Positions 1 to 10,171 of a stretch of 64,000 nt of DNA are shown here, one piece after another. A model generated the notes under the pieces. It made no database searches. It worked only from the letters and a program-made list of their open reading frames with translations, and was not told the DNA's origin. The stretch is from an uncultured Acetatifactor sp. GTDB taxonomy: Bacteria; Bacillota; Clostridia; Lachnospirales; Lachnospiraceae. Location of the stretch: contig CANRIP010000006.1 of assembly GCA_947630715.1 (NCBI GenBank), positions 33,694 through 97,693 of the forward strand. Reading direction: 5' to 3'. A program made the position numbers and the translations under genes. Position 1 is the first letter of the stretch. Each line of letters opens with the position of its first letter.

Positions 1-81
1 GTGCTGGTTCTGTAAAAAGAGAACGAAAAAAAAGAAACAGAAAGGGGCGGTTTTGATCTGCGCAGAAAATGGACTAAGCAA

Positions 82-843
82 ATGGTTGTTTCGGTTTCCA
101 TACTGATCCTGATGTTTGTATTGACCGCATTCGCGTGGGACGGGTCCGTAAAGAGACTGATCATCTGTACGGGGCTTTCCCTGATCAGCAGCGCGTTACT
201 GCTGACCCCCAGGCTGTCCAACTGGATTTCGGTTCCTCTTTTGGCATTCTACCTGTGCTTTGTTCCGCTGAAAATATTGCAGAGGATGGAACTTCCTATC
301 CACGGTATGAGCGGGATTACGGATGGGCGGGCGAAGCTGACCGTTGCGTTTATCCTCTGTGTGTATCTGCTGGTTTTCCTGTTCACACAGAGCAGCGCAG
401 CGGCGCTGGGAGCCGGAAGCGGTTTCTTTCTGGTATTGTTTCTGGTGGAATATTATATAGGGAAGTTCCGGGGAGATTTTCTGGTGCCCAGCGAGCTGGA
501 GAAGGCCGGCAGGGCGGTATCTGCCATGGGAAATGGTGCTTATGGCCTGTCTCCGGAGGCAGTTTACACGGTAGTGTATTTGATCTTCTTTGTTGTGCTG
601 GGATCCCGGATACGGATCCGCATGTGCAAATGGGTGCATGTGGGAGTTTCCGTGCTGGCGGCGCTTTTGATTGGCGGGTGGTACTGCCTGGTCATGGATA
701 CCCCGAATCCGTTGGGGAGGGAATTTATCGTGGGCGATTGGGATGTGGGCGATAACCGGGATATGAGTGACGCAACGATACAGAACCACAGCCCTTACGG
801 GGTTGTCCGGACAGCGGGGGAAACGGACGGGCAGTCAGGATGA
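82..843 (+). CDS. Multi-pass membrane protein, unknown function
   Basis: Long ORF with many hydrophobic segments, followed directly by the GDPD-like gene; family not recognised. Confidence 0.6.
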   Translation: MVVSVSILILMFVLTAFAWDGSVKRLIICTGLSLISSALLLTPRLSNWISVPLLAFYLCFVPLKILQRMELPIHGMSGITDGRAKLTVAFILCVYLLVFLFTQSSAAALGAGSGFFLVLFLVEYYIGKFRGDFLVPSELEKAGRAVSAMGNGAYGLSPEAVYTVVYLIFFVVLGSRIRIRMCKWVHVGVSVLAALLIGGWYCLVMDTPNPLGREFIVGDWDVGDNRDMSDATIQNHSPYGVVRTAGETDGQSG

Positions 844-855
844 TCAGGGAGGCAT

Positions 856-1722
856 ATGGGAGGAAACGGAGATGTGGGCGCAATGAAAGTACGAACGGCA
901 TTTGGGATCGTAGGAGCCTGGCTGGCCGCCCTGGCAATCATGGTTTCCCTGCAAATCCGCGGCCAGGCCATGCCCTGGTATGAAAAATACCCGGTGGTGT
1001 GCCATGCATTGGGAAGGACGGGGGAGGGAGATTTCCTGACCAATTCCAAAGAGGCTTTTTTGTATAATTACGGGCGTGGACAGCGGGTGTTCGAAGCAGA
1101 CTTTCAGATTACGTCCGACGGCGTCATGGTTTTGCGCCACGACTGGACTACGGATCTGGGACAGGCAGATGCTTTTGGCTGGACAGAGGAGGAACAGTGG
1201 GCGGTTACGGCGAAGGATTTTCTGGCGGCTCCTATTTACGGGAAGTACACGCCGTTGACTCTGGAAGACTGGTTTGCGATCATGCAGGAATATTCGGATA
1301 TTTATCTGGTAACGGATACAAAATATTCTCCTGATGTGGAGGGACAGTTTCAGCTTTTTACAGATACCGCCATAGAAAACGGATATGAAGATGTGCTTTC
1401 GAGAGTGATCGTACAGATCTATTATGAGAAAATGTACGATGAAGTAAGGGCGGTCTATCCCTTTCAAAACTGGATCTGGACATTGTACTATATAGGATAT
1501 CCGGGCAAACAGGAAATTTTGGATTTTATGGCGCAGAAAGAGATTCCCGTGCTGGTCATGCCGTATGCTGACTGGTACGGTCAAAAGGAGGAGGAACTGA
1601 AAGACAGCGACATAAAAGTCTACGTCCATACGGTCAATCATGAGGACGAGGCCCGCTGGGTAATGTCGCGGGGCGTAGACGGTATTTATTCAGACGACAT
1701 CCTGCCGGCGACAGTCAGGTAA
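856..1722 (+). CDS. Glycerophosphodiester phosphodiesterase-like (PI-PLC-like TIM barrel) protein with N-terminal TM
   Basis: CHALGRTGEGDFLTNSKEAFLYNYGRGQRVFEADFQITSDGVMVLRHDW resembles the GDPD His/Glu/His active-site layout. Confidence 0.75.
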   Translation: MGGNGDVGAMKVRTAFGIVGAWLAALAIMVSLQIRGQAMPWYEKYPVVCHALGRTGEGDFLTNSKEAFLYNYGRGQRVFEADFQITSDGVMVLRHDWTTDLGQADAFGWTEEEQWAVTAKDFLAAPIYGKYTPLTLEDWFAIMQEYSDIYLVTDTKYSPDVEGQFQLFTDTAIENGYEDVLSRVIVQIYYEKMYDEVRAVYPFQNWIWTLYYIGYPGKQEILDFMAQKEIPVLVMPYADWYGQKEEELKDSDIKVYVHTVNHEDEARWVMSRGVDGIYSDDILPATVR

Positions 1723-1831
1723 GGACGGAAGCTGGAGAGGAATCCCCGGTCACTGGCAGTTGCCACGGGGCCGTCTTTTGTGTTAAGATAGCATTATCAA
1801 AACCGGGCCGTAAGGCGGATTGTGAGAGCCG

Positions 1832-3400
1832 ATGAAAATTTTGAAAAAAATTCTGTTTGGCATGGCGGGACTTGTGATTGCGTTCTGCCTGGGTATTTTA
1901 ATCTGCGCGCTGAACCCTTCCCTGACCAATTTCCTTGCGGGGAAGGTAAACGCGGTGGAATCCGAAAAGGAAACGGACGGATCGGAAACCGGCGGGGAGA
2001 CCAGAGCCCCCGGGCAGTTGCCCCAGGGTGTGCCCGGCGTGAATGCCGACTGGATTTCGGATCGGGAAAACAGAGGATATCTGGTGCCGGACAGCGCCCC
2101 GGAGGATGTGCCGGAGGCCGTAAGCGGCAGGACGGGCTATGAGCCTGTAAACGGCGATGTGCAGCAGGTGCTGGACGGGGAAACGGACGGGGTGGATCCC
2201 GGGGAACTGGGAGAGAATCTGGACTTTGACCCGCTGTATTACCCCTATTACGCCATGCTGGATCAGGACATGCAGACCCTTTACCGCCAGATCTATGCCA
2301 ACGCGGCCCAGGCTGCCCCTTCCTTTTCTCCCGCGGTGGACGTGGATCTGGAGCGGCTGAAACGGGTTTTCGAGGCGGTGTACAACGACCACCCGGAGCT
2401 GTTCTGGCTGGAGACGGGATTTTCCTGTAAGTGTCTGGAGGACGGGAGCTGCGTGGAGATTTTGCTGCGCTATAACGAAACCGCCAATGATCTGTCCGGC
2501 GCCAAGGAGATCTTTTTCAGCCAGGCCCAGTCTATTCTCACGGAGGCGGCCCGGCTGGGAAACGATTACGAAAAGGAAAAATATGTGCATGACGCGCTGG
2601 CGCAGCGGATCCGGTATGACGCCTCCGCCGGATTGAATCAAAGCGCATACGGGGGCCTGGTGATTGCCCGGACCGTCTGCGCGGGCTATGCCAGGGCGTT
2701 TCAGTATCTGCTTCAGCAGTTGGAGATTCCCTGCTATTACTGTACCGGGAACGCAGGGGAGAACCATGCCTGGGACATTGTCCGGATCGGCGGGGAGTAT
2801 TACAATGTGGACGTAACCTGGGACGACACGGAAGAAATCGGCTACGACTATTTCAACAAAACGGACGCCGAATTTGCGCCCACCCACGTCAGAACCGGGC
2901 TCTCCGTGTATCTGCCGGCGTGTATGGGAACGGAATTTGCGGGGAATAAGGAGCCTGCGACCGGGGAGGAAACCGGGGAACCGGAGGAAACCCCGGCGGC
3001 CAGCGAGGAGCCCGCGAAACCCCTGACCTGGGAGAGCCGGGGCAAGAGCGATGAGGAAAAGCGCCGGGAGGAAGAGGAGGCTGCGAAGGAGGAACGTCTC
3101 CGCAGTCTGGAAAAGGCCGGCATCACGGAAGAAGATGTGTTAAGCACCATGGAAGCATATTACGCAGACTGCGCGGAGCAGTTGAAAAAGGCGGGAACCG
3201 GGGAACACACCTTTTCCAATGTGGTTCCCGGTTCCCTGTGGAACACCGTGGAGCAGGCGTACACCGGCGGCGGATACCGGTCCGGCTATGTGGATGGGGT
3301 CTTAAAGGAGCTGGGAGCGGAATCCTTTTACATCCAACTGCAGGTTCAGGATCTGGGCGGAGGGTATTACAGGATCTACCATAACGTGCTTGTGGAATAA
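1832..3400 (+). CDS. Transglutaminase-like domain protein with signal anchor
   Basis: Cys/His/Asp layout: GGLVIARTVCAGYARAFQYLLQ, ENHAWDIVRIGGEYYNVDVTWDD. Confidence 0.85.
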   Translation: MKILKKILFGMAGLVIAFCLGILICALNPSLTNFLAGKVNAVESEKETDGSETGGETRAPGQLPQGVPGVNADWISDRENRGYLVPDSAPEDVPEAVSGRTGYEPVNGDVQQVLDGETDGVDPGELGENLDFDPLYYPYYAMLDQDMQTLYRQIYANAAQAAPSFSPAVDVDLERLKRVFEAVYNDHPELFWLETGFSCKCLEDGSCVEILLRYNETANDLSGAKEIFFSQAQSILTEAARLGNDYEKEKYVHDALAQRIRYDASAGLNQSAYGGLVIARTVCAGYARAFQYLLQQLEIPCYYCTGNAGENHAWDIVRIGGEYYNVDVTWDDTEEIGYDYFNKTDAEFAPTHVRTGLSVYLPACMGTEFAGNKEPATGEETGEPEETPAASEEPAKPLTWESRGKSDEEKRREEEEAAKEERLRSLEKAGITEEDVLSTMEAYYADCAEQLKKAGTGEHTFSNVVPGSLWNTVEQAYTGGGYRSGYVDGVLKELGAESFYIQLQVQDLGGGYYRIYHNVLVE

Positions 3401-3412
3401 GGGCCGGGACGT

Positions 3413-4399
3413 TCAGCCTTTTTTCCTGCCTGCCGCCGCGAAACGGCGGAAGGTGAGAGGCCATACCGCGCCGGCAAAGAGGACCATCAGGCAGTATCGG
3501 ACGGCGGTGGCCGGGTACTCCGGCAGCACCCGCAGCAAGGGCGCCTTGAGGCCTGCCCGGATCGCCGTGATCAGGAGCAGGCCGCCGGCCACCTTCAGGA
3601 TCTGCGCCCACCAGACCGCCCTGACTTCAAAATGGATGAACCGCCGGTCCAGCGCCACGGAAAGGATCAGGCCGATCAGACAGCCCAAAAGCGTGGCGGC
3701 GTTTTTGGCGCCGGAACCCAGGTTGGCGGCGTCGATATCCGCGGGGAAGGGATAAAAGGCCACAAACGCGGCATAGGCTAAGGACGCCACAAGGGACAGG
3801 GACAGCGCTCCCCACAGAAGACGGCCGTTGACCGCCGGGCCGGTGATCAGGGGGCGAAACGAAAAGGCCAGGGCGATGGCCAGAAGGAAGGATACGCCCA
3901 CATCTAACGGCGTGTGGCATCCAAGATACATTCGGGAAAAGGGAACCAGAAGGATCAGCGCAATGCAGAGGGCGCGGATCCATTTTTGTTTTGTGAGAAA
4001 AAGGATGCAGCTCATGGTACCCACAATATTCTGGGTGTGGCCGGAGGGAAAGGAATAGCCCGTTGCTCCCGCCCGGGCGCTTTCCACTACGCTGAAACCG
4101 GGATCCAGCACCCAGGGACGGGGAATCCGGAACCAGAGTTTCAGGAACTGGTTGCAGACGGTTCCCAGAAATCCCACCAAAAGGATATAATAGCCCCCTC
4201 TTTTGCTGACGCACCAGAATACGGTGACGGCCAGGATCATAAAGAAAATCTCGTCCCCACAGTAGGTGATGCAGGACAGGAGAAAGGTCAGGACCGGGGT
4301 GCGGATGCTTTCCAGTAATCTTAAGAATTCCATACATGTCTCCTTTCTTGGTTGTTTCTCTATTTTATCATAACTTTTCCCTTTGGAAAACAAAAACAA
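3413..4399 (-). CDS. PAP2-family membrane phosphatase
   Basis: PSGHTQN and SRMYLGCHTPLDV motifs with multiple TM segments; the true start may be the internal Met (MEFLRLLESIRTP). Confidence 0.85.
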   Translation of the reverse strand: MFLFSKGKSYDKIEKQPRKETCMEFLRLLESIRTPVLTFLLSCITYCGDEIFFMILAVTVFWCVSKRGGYYILLVGFLGTVCNQFLKLWFRIPRPWVLDPGFSVVESARAGATGYSFPSGHTQNIVGTMSCILFLTKQKWIRALCIALILLVPFSRMYLGCHTPLDVGVSFLLAIALAFSFRPLITGPAVNGRLLWGALSLSLVASLAYAAFVAFYPFPADIDAANLGSGAKNAATLLGCLIGLILSVALDRRFIHFEVRAVWWAQILKVAGGLLLITAIRAGLKAPLLRVLPEYPATAVRYCLMVLFAGAVWPLTFRRFAAAGRKKG

Positions 4400-4448
4400 A
4401 AAGTTCTTTCATCCGGCTGCGTCCTTTCATCCGGCTATGGGGAAAGTA

Positions 4449-4482
4449 ACAGGAATATCCGGCGCATGTCCACATATATTGG
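4449..4482 (+). promoter_or_regulatory. Possible SigE-type promoter for the spoIIIA operon
   Basis: GGAATATC, about 13 nt, then CATATATT just upstream of spoIIIAA; resembles the SigE -35/-10 pattern only loosely. Confidence 0.3.
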
Positions 4483-4500
4483 AAAGAAAGGATAGCACAG

Positions 4501-5478
4501 ATGGGAGGCGCGGGAGTGGAAAATACGTTGCTGCAAATCTTTCCCGAAAAGCAGAGGGATTTTTGGAGGCGGGCCGTGTCCTGCCAGAACCGGATCCAGG
4601 AGATCCGGCTGCGGGCCGGGCGGCCTATCGTGATCTACCGGGAAGGCCGGGAAAGTTATCTGGACGCCCAGGGGCAGTTTACGGAGCAGCTTTGCCGGGC
4701 CGCGGAAATCACCGGGGGAGAGCTGGAAACCTTGCTCCAGCATATCTGCCATTATTCCCTTTACGCCTATGAGGACGAGCTGAAACAGGGGTTTATCACC
4801 GTGAGGGGCGGGCACCGGGTAGGGGTGGCGGGACAAGCCGTTCTGGAAAGCGACGGCAGAGTGCGCACCATCAAAAATATTTCCTTCCTGAATATCAGGA
4901 TTTCCCATGAGGTGAAGGGGGCGGCGGACGCCGTGATGCCCCGGATGTACGGGCCGGGAGGGGCGTTAAAAAGCGCGCTGATCCTGTCGCCGCCGGGCTG
5001 CGGGAAGACCACACTTCTGCGGGATCTGATCCGCCAGATCTCCGACGGGAACTCCTACGGCAAGGGTCTTACCGTGGGGGTGGTGGATGAAAGATCGGAG
5101 ATTGCCGGATCCTACTGCGGCGTCCCGCAGAATGACCTGGGCCTGCGAACGGATGTGCTGGACGGATGTCCCAAGTCCCAGGGGATGTTTCTGCTCTTGC
5201 GCTCCATGTCTCCCAGGGTCATTGCCATCGACGAGCTGGGGTGCAGGGAGGAGCTGGATCAACTGAGACAGGCGGCCGCCTGCGGCTGTCGGATCCTGGC
5301 CACGGCCCATGGGGAAACCCTGGGGGATCTGGCCCGGAGATTCGGCGGGGACGCCGGGAAATGGCAGGATCTGTTTGAACTGATCATATTTCTGAGAAAG
5401 GAAAACGGCGGATGCGTGGTGACGCGGATGGAGGAGGCGGGAGCGTCCGTCCGGTGGGGGAGCGGGGAAGATGCTTAA
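4501..5478 (+). CDS. spoIIIAA: Stage III sporulation protein AA (ATPase)
   Basis: Walker A SPPGCGKTTLLRDLIR, VVDERSEIAGSYCGVPQNDLG; first gene of the spoIIIA operon. Confidence 0.95.
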   Translation: MGGAGVENTLLQIFPEKQRDFWRRAVSCQNRIQEIRLRAGRPIVIYREGRESYLDAQGQFTEQLCRAAEITGGELETLLQHICHYSLYAYEDELKQGFITVRGGHRVGVAGQAVLESDGRVRTIKNISFLNIRISHEVKGAADAVMPRMYGPGGALKSALILSPPGCGKTTLLRDLIRQISDGNSYGKGLTVGVVDERSEIAGSYCGVPQNDLGLRTDVLDGCPKSQGMFLLLRSMSPRVIAIDELGCREELDQLRQAAACGCRILATAHGETLGDLARRFGGDAGKWQDLFELIIFLRKENGGCVVTRMEEAGASVRWGSGEDA

Positions 5479-5989
5479 GGGAATTGCGGCTGTGTTTGTC
5501 ATGACGGGGTGCCTGGGCCTGGGGGTGTGGCACCGGCAGCAGCTTTCGGGCCGGATCCGGGCCCTCGGCAGGCTGCAGGGCATTCTGGAGCTTTTGGCCA
5601 GCCAGGTGCGTTACGGAAAGGAAACGCTGCCGGAGTGCTGCCGGCATCTTTCCCCGCGGCTGAAACCGCCCTTCGACAGCGCTTTCCTGGAGGTGGCGGA
5701 TCAGATGGAGCAAAATACGGGAGCGTCCTTCGCGGAAGTTTTTGCGGAACAAATGCGGGATCCGCTGCTGGAAATGCCTTTGACGGAGGAAGACCGGGAA
5801 ACGTTTCTGCGGTTTGCCTCCCGGACAGGATACGCGGACGGGCAGATGCAACTGCGGATCCTGGAGCAAAGCGGCCGGTGGATGGAGGAAACCGCCGGGC
5901 GGCTGAAACAGGAAAACGGGGAAAAAAGCCGGATGGCGCTGGGGCTGGGTATCCTGGGCGGCCTGCTTTTGATACTGACGCTCTGGTAA
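5471..5989 (+). CDS. spoIIIAB: Stage III sporulation protein AB
   Basis: Position after spoIIIAA; SpoIIIAB-like sequence with N- and C-terminal TM segments. Confidence 0.9.
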   Translation: MLKGIAAVFVMTGCLGLGVWHRQQLSGRIRALGRLQGILELLASQVRYGKETLPECCRHLSPRLKPPFDSAFLEVADQMEQNTGASFAEVFAEQMRDPLLEMPLTEEDRETFLRFASRTGYADGQMQLRILEQSGRWMEETAGRLKQENGEKSRMALGLGILGGLLLILTLW

Positions 5990-6029
5990 GGGAACTGTAT
6001 GGAAAAAAGCGGAAAGGCGTGGGAAGGCG

Positions 6030-6224
6030 ATGGGAATCAGTCTGATCTTCAGAATAGCGGCGGTGGGAATACTGGTAACGATACTCAGTCAGGTGCTGAA
6101 ACACAGCGGGCGGGAGGAACACGCCTTTTTGATCAGCCTGGCGGGATTGATCCTGGTGCTGACATGGATCGTACCCTATATTTACGAGTTGTTTCAGACG
6201 ATCCAGACTCTGTTTTCTCTGTGA
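6030..6224 (+). CDS. spoIIIAC: Stage III sporulation protein AC
   Basis: 64 aa, two TM helices, correct operon position. Confidence 0.92.
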   Translation: MGISLIFRIAAVGILVTILSQVLKHSGREEHAFLISLAGLILVLTWIVPYIYELFQTIQTLFSL

Positions 6225-6304
6225 GGGCGTCCGGGATGTGCGCTGCCGGACAAAGTCCCTTGGAAGGGAGGGCCGCCTGGCCGGCGGCAGAAGGCGAGGG
6301 AAAC

Positions 6305-6691
6305 GTGGGGGAGCTGATCAAAGTGGCGTTTCTGGGGATCGCCGGCGTGTTGCTGGCGGTGCAGTTTAAGAGCCAGAAACCGGAATACGGGGTTTATATC
6401 GGCCTGGGCTTAAGCCTGGTGATTTTTTCCTATGTGGTCCGCCAGGTGGAGGCGGCGCTGGGGCAGTTGGAAAGGATCAAAGGGTATCTGGACGGGGCGG
6501 AAAGTTATCTGTCCGTCCTGCTGCGGGTGATCGGCATCACTTATATCTGCGAATTTGGGGCGGGAATCTGTAAGGACGCAGGGTATCAGTCGGTGGCGTC
6601 CCAGATCGAGATCCTGGGAAAGCTGGCCGTCATGTTTGCGGGGCTGCCGGTGCTGTTTGCGGTGATCGAGCAGATTCAGAGTTTTCTGTAA
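6305..6691 (+). CDS. spoIIIAD: Stage III sporulation protein AD
   Basis: In-frame GTG at 6305 gives (V/M)GELIKVAFLGIAGVLLAVQFKSQKPEYGVYIGLG; the supplied ORF from 5999 overextends into spoIIIAC. Confidence 0.9.
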   Translation: MGELIKVAFLGIAGVLLAVQFKSQKPEYGVYIGLGLSLVIFSYVVRQVEAALGQLERIKGYLDGAESYLSVLLRVIGITYICEFGAGICKDAGYQSVASQIEILGKLAVMFAGLPVLFAVIEQIQSFL

Positions 6692-6699
6692 GGGGGCCT

Positions 6700-7767
6700 G
6701 TGGGTATGACGGATATGGATGTGTTATGGCAGGATTACGGGCTGGACAGGCTGGAGGAAGGAATGCGTCAGTTATTTCCTCAAAGCAGGCTGTCCATGGA
6801 GCATCTGATTGCCAAACTGATGCAGGGGGATATAGCCGGGGCGGCCAGGGGGCTGTTTGAGGGAGTGGCGGGGGATCTGACGGGCCAGGCCATGGGAATG
6901 AAGAACGTGTTTATCTGGCTGCTGGTGCTGGGGATCGTTTCCTCCCTCATGACCCATTTTGCGGAGATTTTCGACCGGCATCAGGCGGCGGACGTGGGCT
7001 TTTACTTTATGTATCTTTTGTTTACCGTCATTTTGCTGAAATGTTTTTTTCTGGCGGCGGAAACCACCTGCGGGGCGCTGAACAAGGCGGTCGGGTTTAT
7101 CCGGCTGATGATTCCGGCGTATCTGATCAGCGTGGGGCTGGCGGCGGGGAGCGCCACGGCGGCGGCTTCCACGGAACTGATGCTTCTGGTGATCTACGGC
7201 ATCCAGAATCTGCTGTTGAACCTGCTTGTCCCCCTGATCTACGGCATGTGCATGCTTTCGGTGATCAACGGCGTCTGGGCGGAGGAAAAACTCACGCTGT
7301 TAATTGATTTTCTGGAAAAGGGGGTGGGCTGGGCCCTGAAGGCGGCTCTGGGAGCGGTGACCGGCTTAAGCGTTTTTCAGGCGTTAATTACGCCCATGGT
7401 GGATTCGGTGAAAAACTCTGCCCTTCAGAAATTCGTATCGGCCATCCCCGGGATCGGGAACACGGCGGACGGGGTGGTGGAACTGGTGCTGGGTTCCGCC
7501 AGGATGATCAAAAACAGCATTGGCGCGGCGCTGCTTTTGCTGTTTCTGGTCATGTGCGCGGTTCCCCTTGTAAAGATCGGGGTGATCGCGGTGATGTTGA
7601 AATGCGCCGCGGCGTTTATGGGGATTGTCAGCGACAGGCGGATCACTGCCTGCGCAAACCGCACGGGGGACGCGGGGCTTTTGCTGTTCCGCACCCTGGG
7701 GACGGGGATGCTGCTGTTTTTGATTGCCATGGCGGCGGCAGTGGCCTCGGGCGGCGTCGCAACGTAA
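6700..7767 (+). CDS. spoIIIAE: Stage III sporulation protein AE
   Basis: Polytopic protein with SpoIIIAE-like sequence and operon position. Confidence 0.93.
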   Translation: MGMTDMDVLWQDYGLDRLEEGMRQLFPQSRLSMEHLIAKLMQGDIAGAARGLFEGVAGDLTGQAMGMKNVFIWLLVLGIVSSLMTHFAEIFDRHQAADVGFYFMYLLFTVILLKCFFLAAETTCGALNKAVGFIRLMIPAYLISVGLAAGSATAAASTELMLLVIYGIQNLLLNLLVPLIYGMCMLSVINGVWAEEKLTLLIDFLEKGVGWALKAALGAVTGLSVFQALITPMVDSVKNSALQKFVSAIPGIGNTADGVVELVLGSARMIKNSIGAALLLLFLVMCAVPLVKIGVIAVMLKCAAAFMGIVSDRRITACANRTGDAGLLLFRTLGTGMLLFLIAMAAAVASGGVAT

Positions 7768-7787
7768 CGGAAACGGGGGGAAACGGC

Positions 7788-8363
7788 ATGGGAAACATGG
7801 GGGAGGCGCTGTTCCACGCCATCTGCCGCACGGGCATTTTCATGATCTGCGCCCAGACGGTGGTGCATTTCAGACCGCAGGAATCCTATGAAAAATATTT
7901 GAAACTGCTGGTCAGCGTGATGGTCCTGGTGCAGTTGTTCCTGCCGATCGGAAGCTTTTTCGCGGGCGTCAACAGCCGGGAGGCGTATGAACAACTGGAT
8001 CAATTTCGGGAAAGTCTGGAGCGGGAAATGGAGGAGGCGGGGCGGATCGGGGATGAGAGGGAGGCCCTGCTGGAGCGGATGACCCTTGAGGAAGTGCGCC
8101 GTCTTTGGCAGGAGCAGAAGGAGGCGGAGGAAGCACGGGAGAAGGAGGAACAGACGGAGGAAGAACGGGCGGAGGAAACACAGGGGGCCTCCCTCCCGGA
8201 AGAAACTCAGACGCAAGAAGGACTCACTAGGGAAGAAACGAGGGAGGAAGAACCGGAACCCTCCCCCGGAGAGATCCAGGTGGAACTGGAGGAAATGGAA
8301 CCCATTGTGGTGGAGGTGGGCCCCATCGACGCACTCCCCGCGGACAGCGGGGAGAAACGGTGA
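7788..8363 (+). CDS. spoIIIAF: Stage III sporulation protein AF with a Glu-rich C-terminal tail
   Basis: ATG at 7788 (MGNMGEALFHAICRTGIF...); two TM then a highly acidic tail; operon position. Confidence 0.85.
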   Translation: MGNMGEALFHAICRTGIFMICAQTVVHFRPQESYEKYLKLLVSVMVLVQLFLPIGSFFAGVNSREAYEQLDQFRESLEREMEEAGRIGDEREALLERMTLEEVRRLWQEQKEAEEAREKEEQTEEERAEETQGASLPEETQTQEGLTREETREEEPEPSPGEIQVELEEMEPIVVEVGPIDALPADSGEKR

Positions 8364-8440
8364 AGATCGGGCAGAACAGGCAGAACGGAAAAAGGGCAAA
8401 AACGGTGAAAAAGAGCGAGAAACGATGAGAAACAGCGAAA

Positions 8441-8520
8441 AACAAAGAAGAACAAAGAAGAACAAAGAAGAACAAAGAAGAACAAAGAAGAACAAAGAAG
8501 AACAAAGAAGAACAAAGAAG
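8441..8520 (+). repeat. Eight perfect tandem copies of the 10-bp unit AACAAAGAAG
   Basis: Counted directly: 8441-8450 through 8511-8520, all identical; between spoIIIAF and spoIIIAG. Confidence 0.99.
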
Positions 8521-8565
8521 AACAACACAACAAGAAAACTCTGGGTAAGGAGGCGGTGGAAATCC

Positions 8566-9225
8566 ATGAAAAAAGACTGGTTCGGGAAAAGGGACTGGCG
8601 CAAATGGCTGGAGGATCGGGGGGTAAAGAAATGGTTCCGCCGGGATAACCTGGTGATTCTGGTGCTGGCGGGGGTGTTTCTGTTCCTCATTGCCTGGCCC
8701 CAGGGCCGGGAACAGGACGAGAAGGAGGAAACGGAGAGCGCCCGGTCTGCCCTGCCGGAGCTGTTCCGGGAGGAAACGGAGAACGGGGACGGGGCGGCAT
8801 CGGCACAACAGGAGGGGTTCCTGGACGATGCGGCCTACGCGGCCTCCCTGGAGGAAGAACTGACGGAGATCCTGTCCCGGGTATCGGGAGTGGGGAACGT
8901 CCGGGTGATGATTACGTTAAGCTCCTCCAGCGAGCTGGTGGTGGAGCGGGAGCGCCCGGTAACCCGTTCCGACACGGAGGAGACGGATCAAAAGGGCGGC
9001 AGCCGGAAGGTGACGCAGACGGAGACGGGGGACGCGGTGATTTACCGCTCGGAAGGGACGGACAGCGTTCCTTATGTGATTAAAACCCTGCCTCCCAGAG
9101 TGGGGGGCGTGTTGGTGGTGGCGGAGGGCGCCGGAGACATTACGGTCCATAAAACGGTGACGGCCATTGTGCAGGCGCTGTTCGACGTGGAGCCCCACAA
9201 GATTTCCGTGGTGCGGATGAAGTGA
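8566..9225 (+). CDS. spoIIIAG: Stage III sporulation protein AG
   Basis: RBS AAGGAGG then ATG at 8566 (MKKDWFGKRDW...), TM, and GVGNVRVMITLSSSSELVVERE ring-forming domain. Confidence 0.92.
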   Translation: MKKDWFGKRDWRKWLEDRGVKKWFRRDNLVILVLAGVFLFLIAWPQGREQDEKEETESARSALPELFREETENGDGAASAQQEGFLDDAAYAASLEEELTEILSRVSGVGNVRVMITLSSSSELVVERERPVTRSDTEETDQKGGSRKVTQTETGDAVIYRSEGTDSVPYVIKTLPPRVGGVLVVAEGAGDITVHKTVTAIVQALFDVEPHKISVVRMK

Positions 9226-9314
9226 GAAACCGCCTTATGAGCAACCTGTGCGCATATCCGAATCAGACAGCTCATACAATGAATTAGGAAAAACGTAAAA
9301 GAGGGGACAAATAA

Positions 9315-10070
9315 GTGAAAAACCTGATTAAAAAGAACCAACTGATGATAACGGCCCTTGCGATCATGATTGCGATCGCCGGGTATCTGCAATTTGCAGG
9401 GAATACGGCGGAAGAAGACTACCTGACGGTCAATGACAGTCTGGACTATACCTACGATGCCAGCCAGGCGGGTTCCGGAGACATTATTACCCAGGCCGAT
9501 ACTGCCGGGGTTTTAGATCTGACCGACGGAGATCTGGCAAACGCCGGCCTTTCGGATATTGAAAGCCTTGATTCGGAGCTGGAGGGAGAACAGGTGGATG
9601 ATTACCTGGATTCCGCCCAGGGGATGATCGAGGTGGAGTCGGACGAGACGGACGCGCTGGGAACGCCCCAGGAGGGAGAAATTCCCGGGGAAGCAGTTTT
9701 TACCGCCTCCGGGGACGTATCGGTGGTACTGACGGAGGCAAAGCTTTTGAGGGAGCAGACCCGCGCCAACAACCGGGACAGACTGCTGGAGATTATCAAC
9801 AGCGCGGAGTTAAGCGATGAGTCCAAGCAGGACGCGGTGAACAGTCTGATCCGCATGACGGAGATCGCGGAGAAGGAGGCGGCCGCGGAGATTCTTCTGG
9901 AGGCCAAAGGGTTTTCCGATGTGGTGGTCAGCATCAACGGCGACCAGGCGGACGTGGTGGTAAACGCCCAGCAGTTGGATGAGGCGATGCGGGCGCAGAT
10001 CGAGGACATCGTCAAAAGAAAAACCGATATCGCGGCGGAAAACATTATCATCAGCACGGTGGTCCGGTAG
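9315..10070 (+). CDS. spoIIIAH: Stage III sporulation protein AH (SpoIIQ partner)
   Basis: N-terminal TM, YscJ/FliF-like C-terminal region, last gene of spoIIIA operon. Confidence 0.93.
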   Translation: MKNLIKKNQLMITALAIMIAIAGYLQFAGNTAEEDYLTVNDSLDYTYDASQAGSGDIITQADTAGVLDLTDGDLANAGLSDIESLDSELEGEQVDDYLDSAQGMIEVESDETDALGTPQEGEIPGEAVFTASGDVSVVLTEAKLLREQTRANNRDRLLEIINSAELSDESKQDAVNSLIRMTEIAEKEAAAEILLEAKGFSDVVVSINGDQADVVVNAQQLDEAMRAQIEDIVKRKTDIAAENIIISTVVR

Positions 10071-10171
10071 TTTTTGAATCCAGTCCGCAATTTTCAGTAG
10101 GAATCCGGCGGGTTTTGTGGTACACTTTACATAGCGGTTTGAAAGAACGGTTGAAAGGATAAAAAAGATCG

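Noticed and set aside
1898-2887. 329-aa minus-strand ORF
   Set aside because: Antisense to the transglutaminase-like gene; GC-rich mirror ORF with no recognisable motif.
8441-8520. Considered as a CRISPR array
   Set aside because: The repeats are contiguous 10-bp units with no unique spacers, and no cas genes are present.
7425-8690. 421-aa minus-strand ORF with FFFVLLCSSL repeats
   Set aside because: It is antisense to spoIIIAE-AG, and its repetitive stretch is simply the reverse complement of the 10-bp array. No RBS or family signature.
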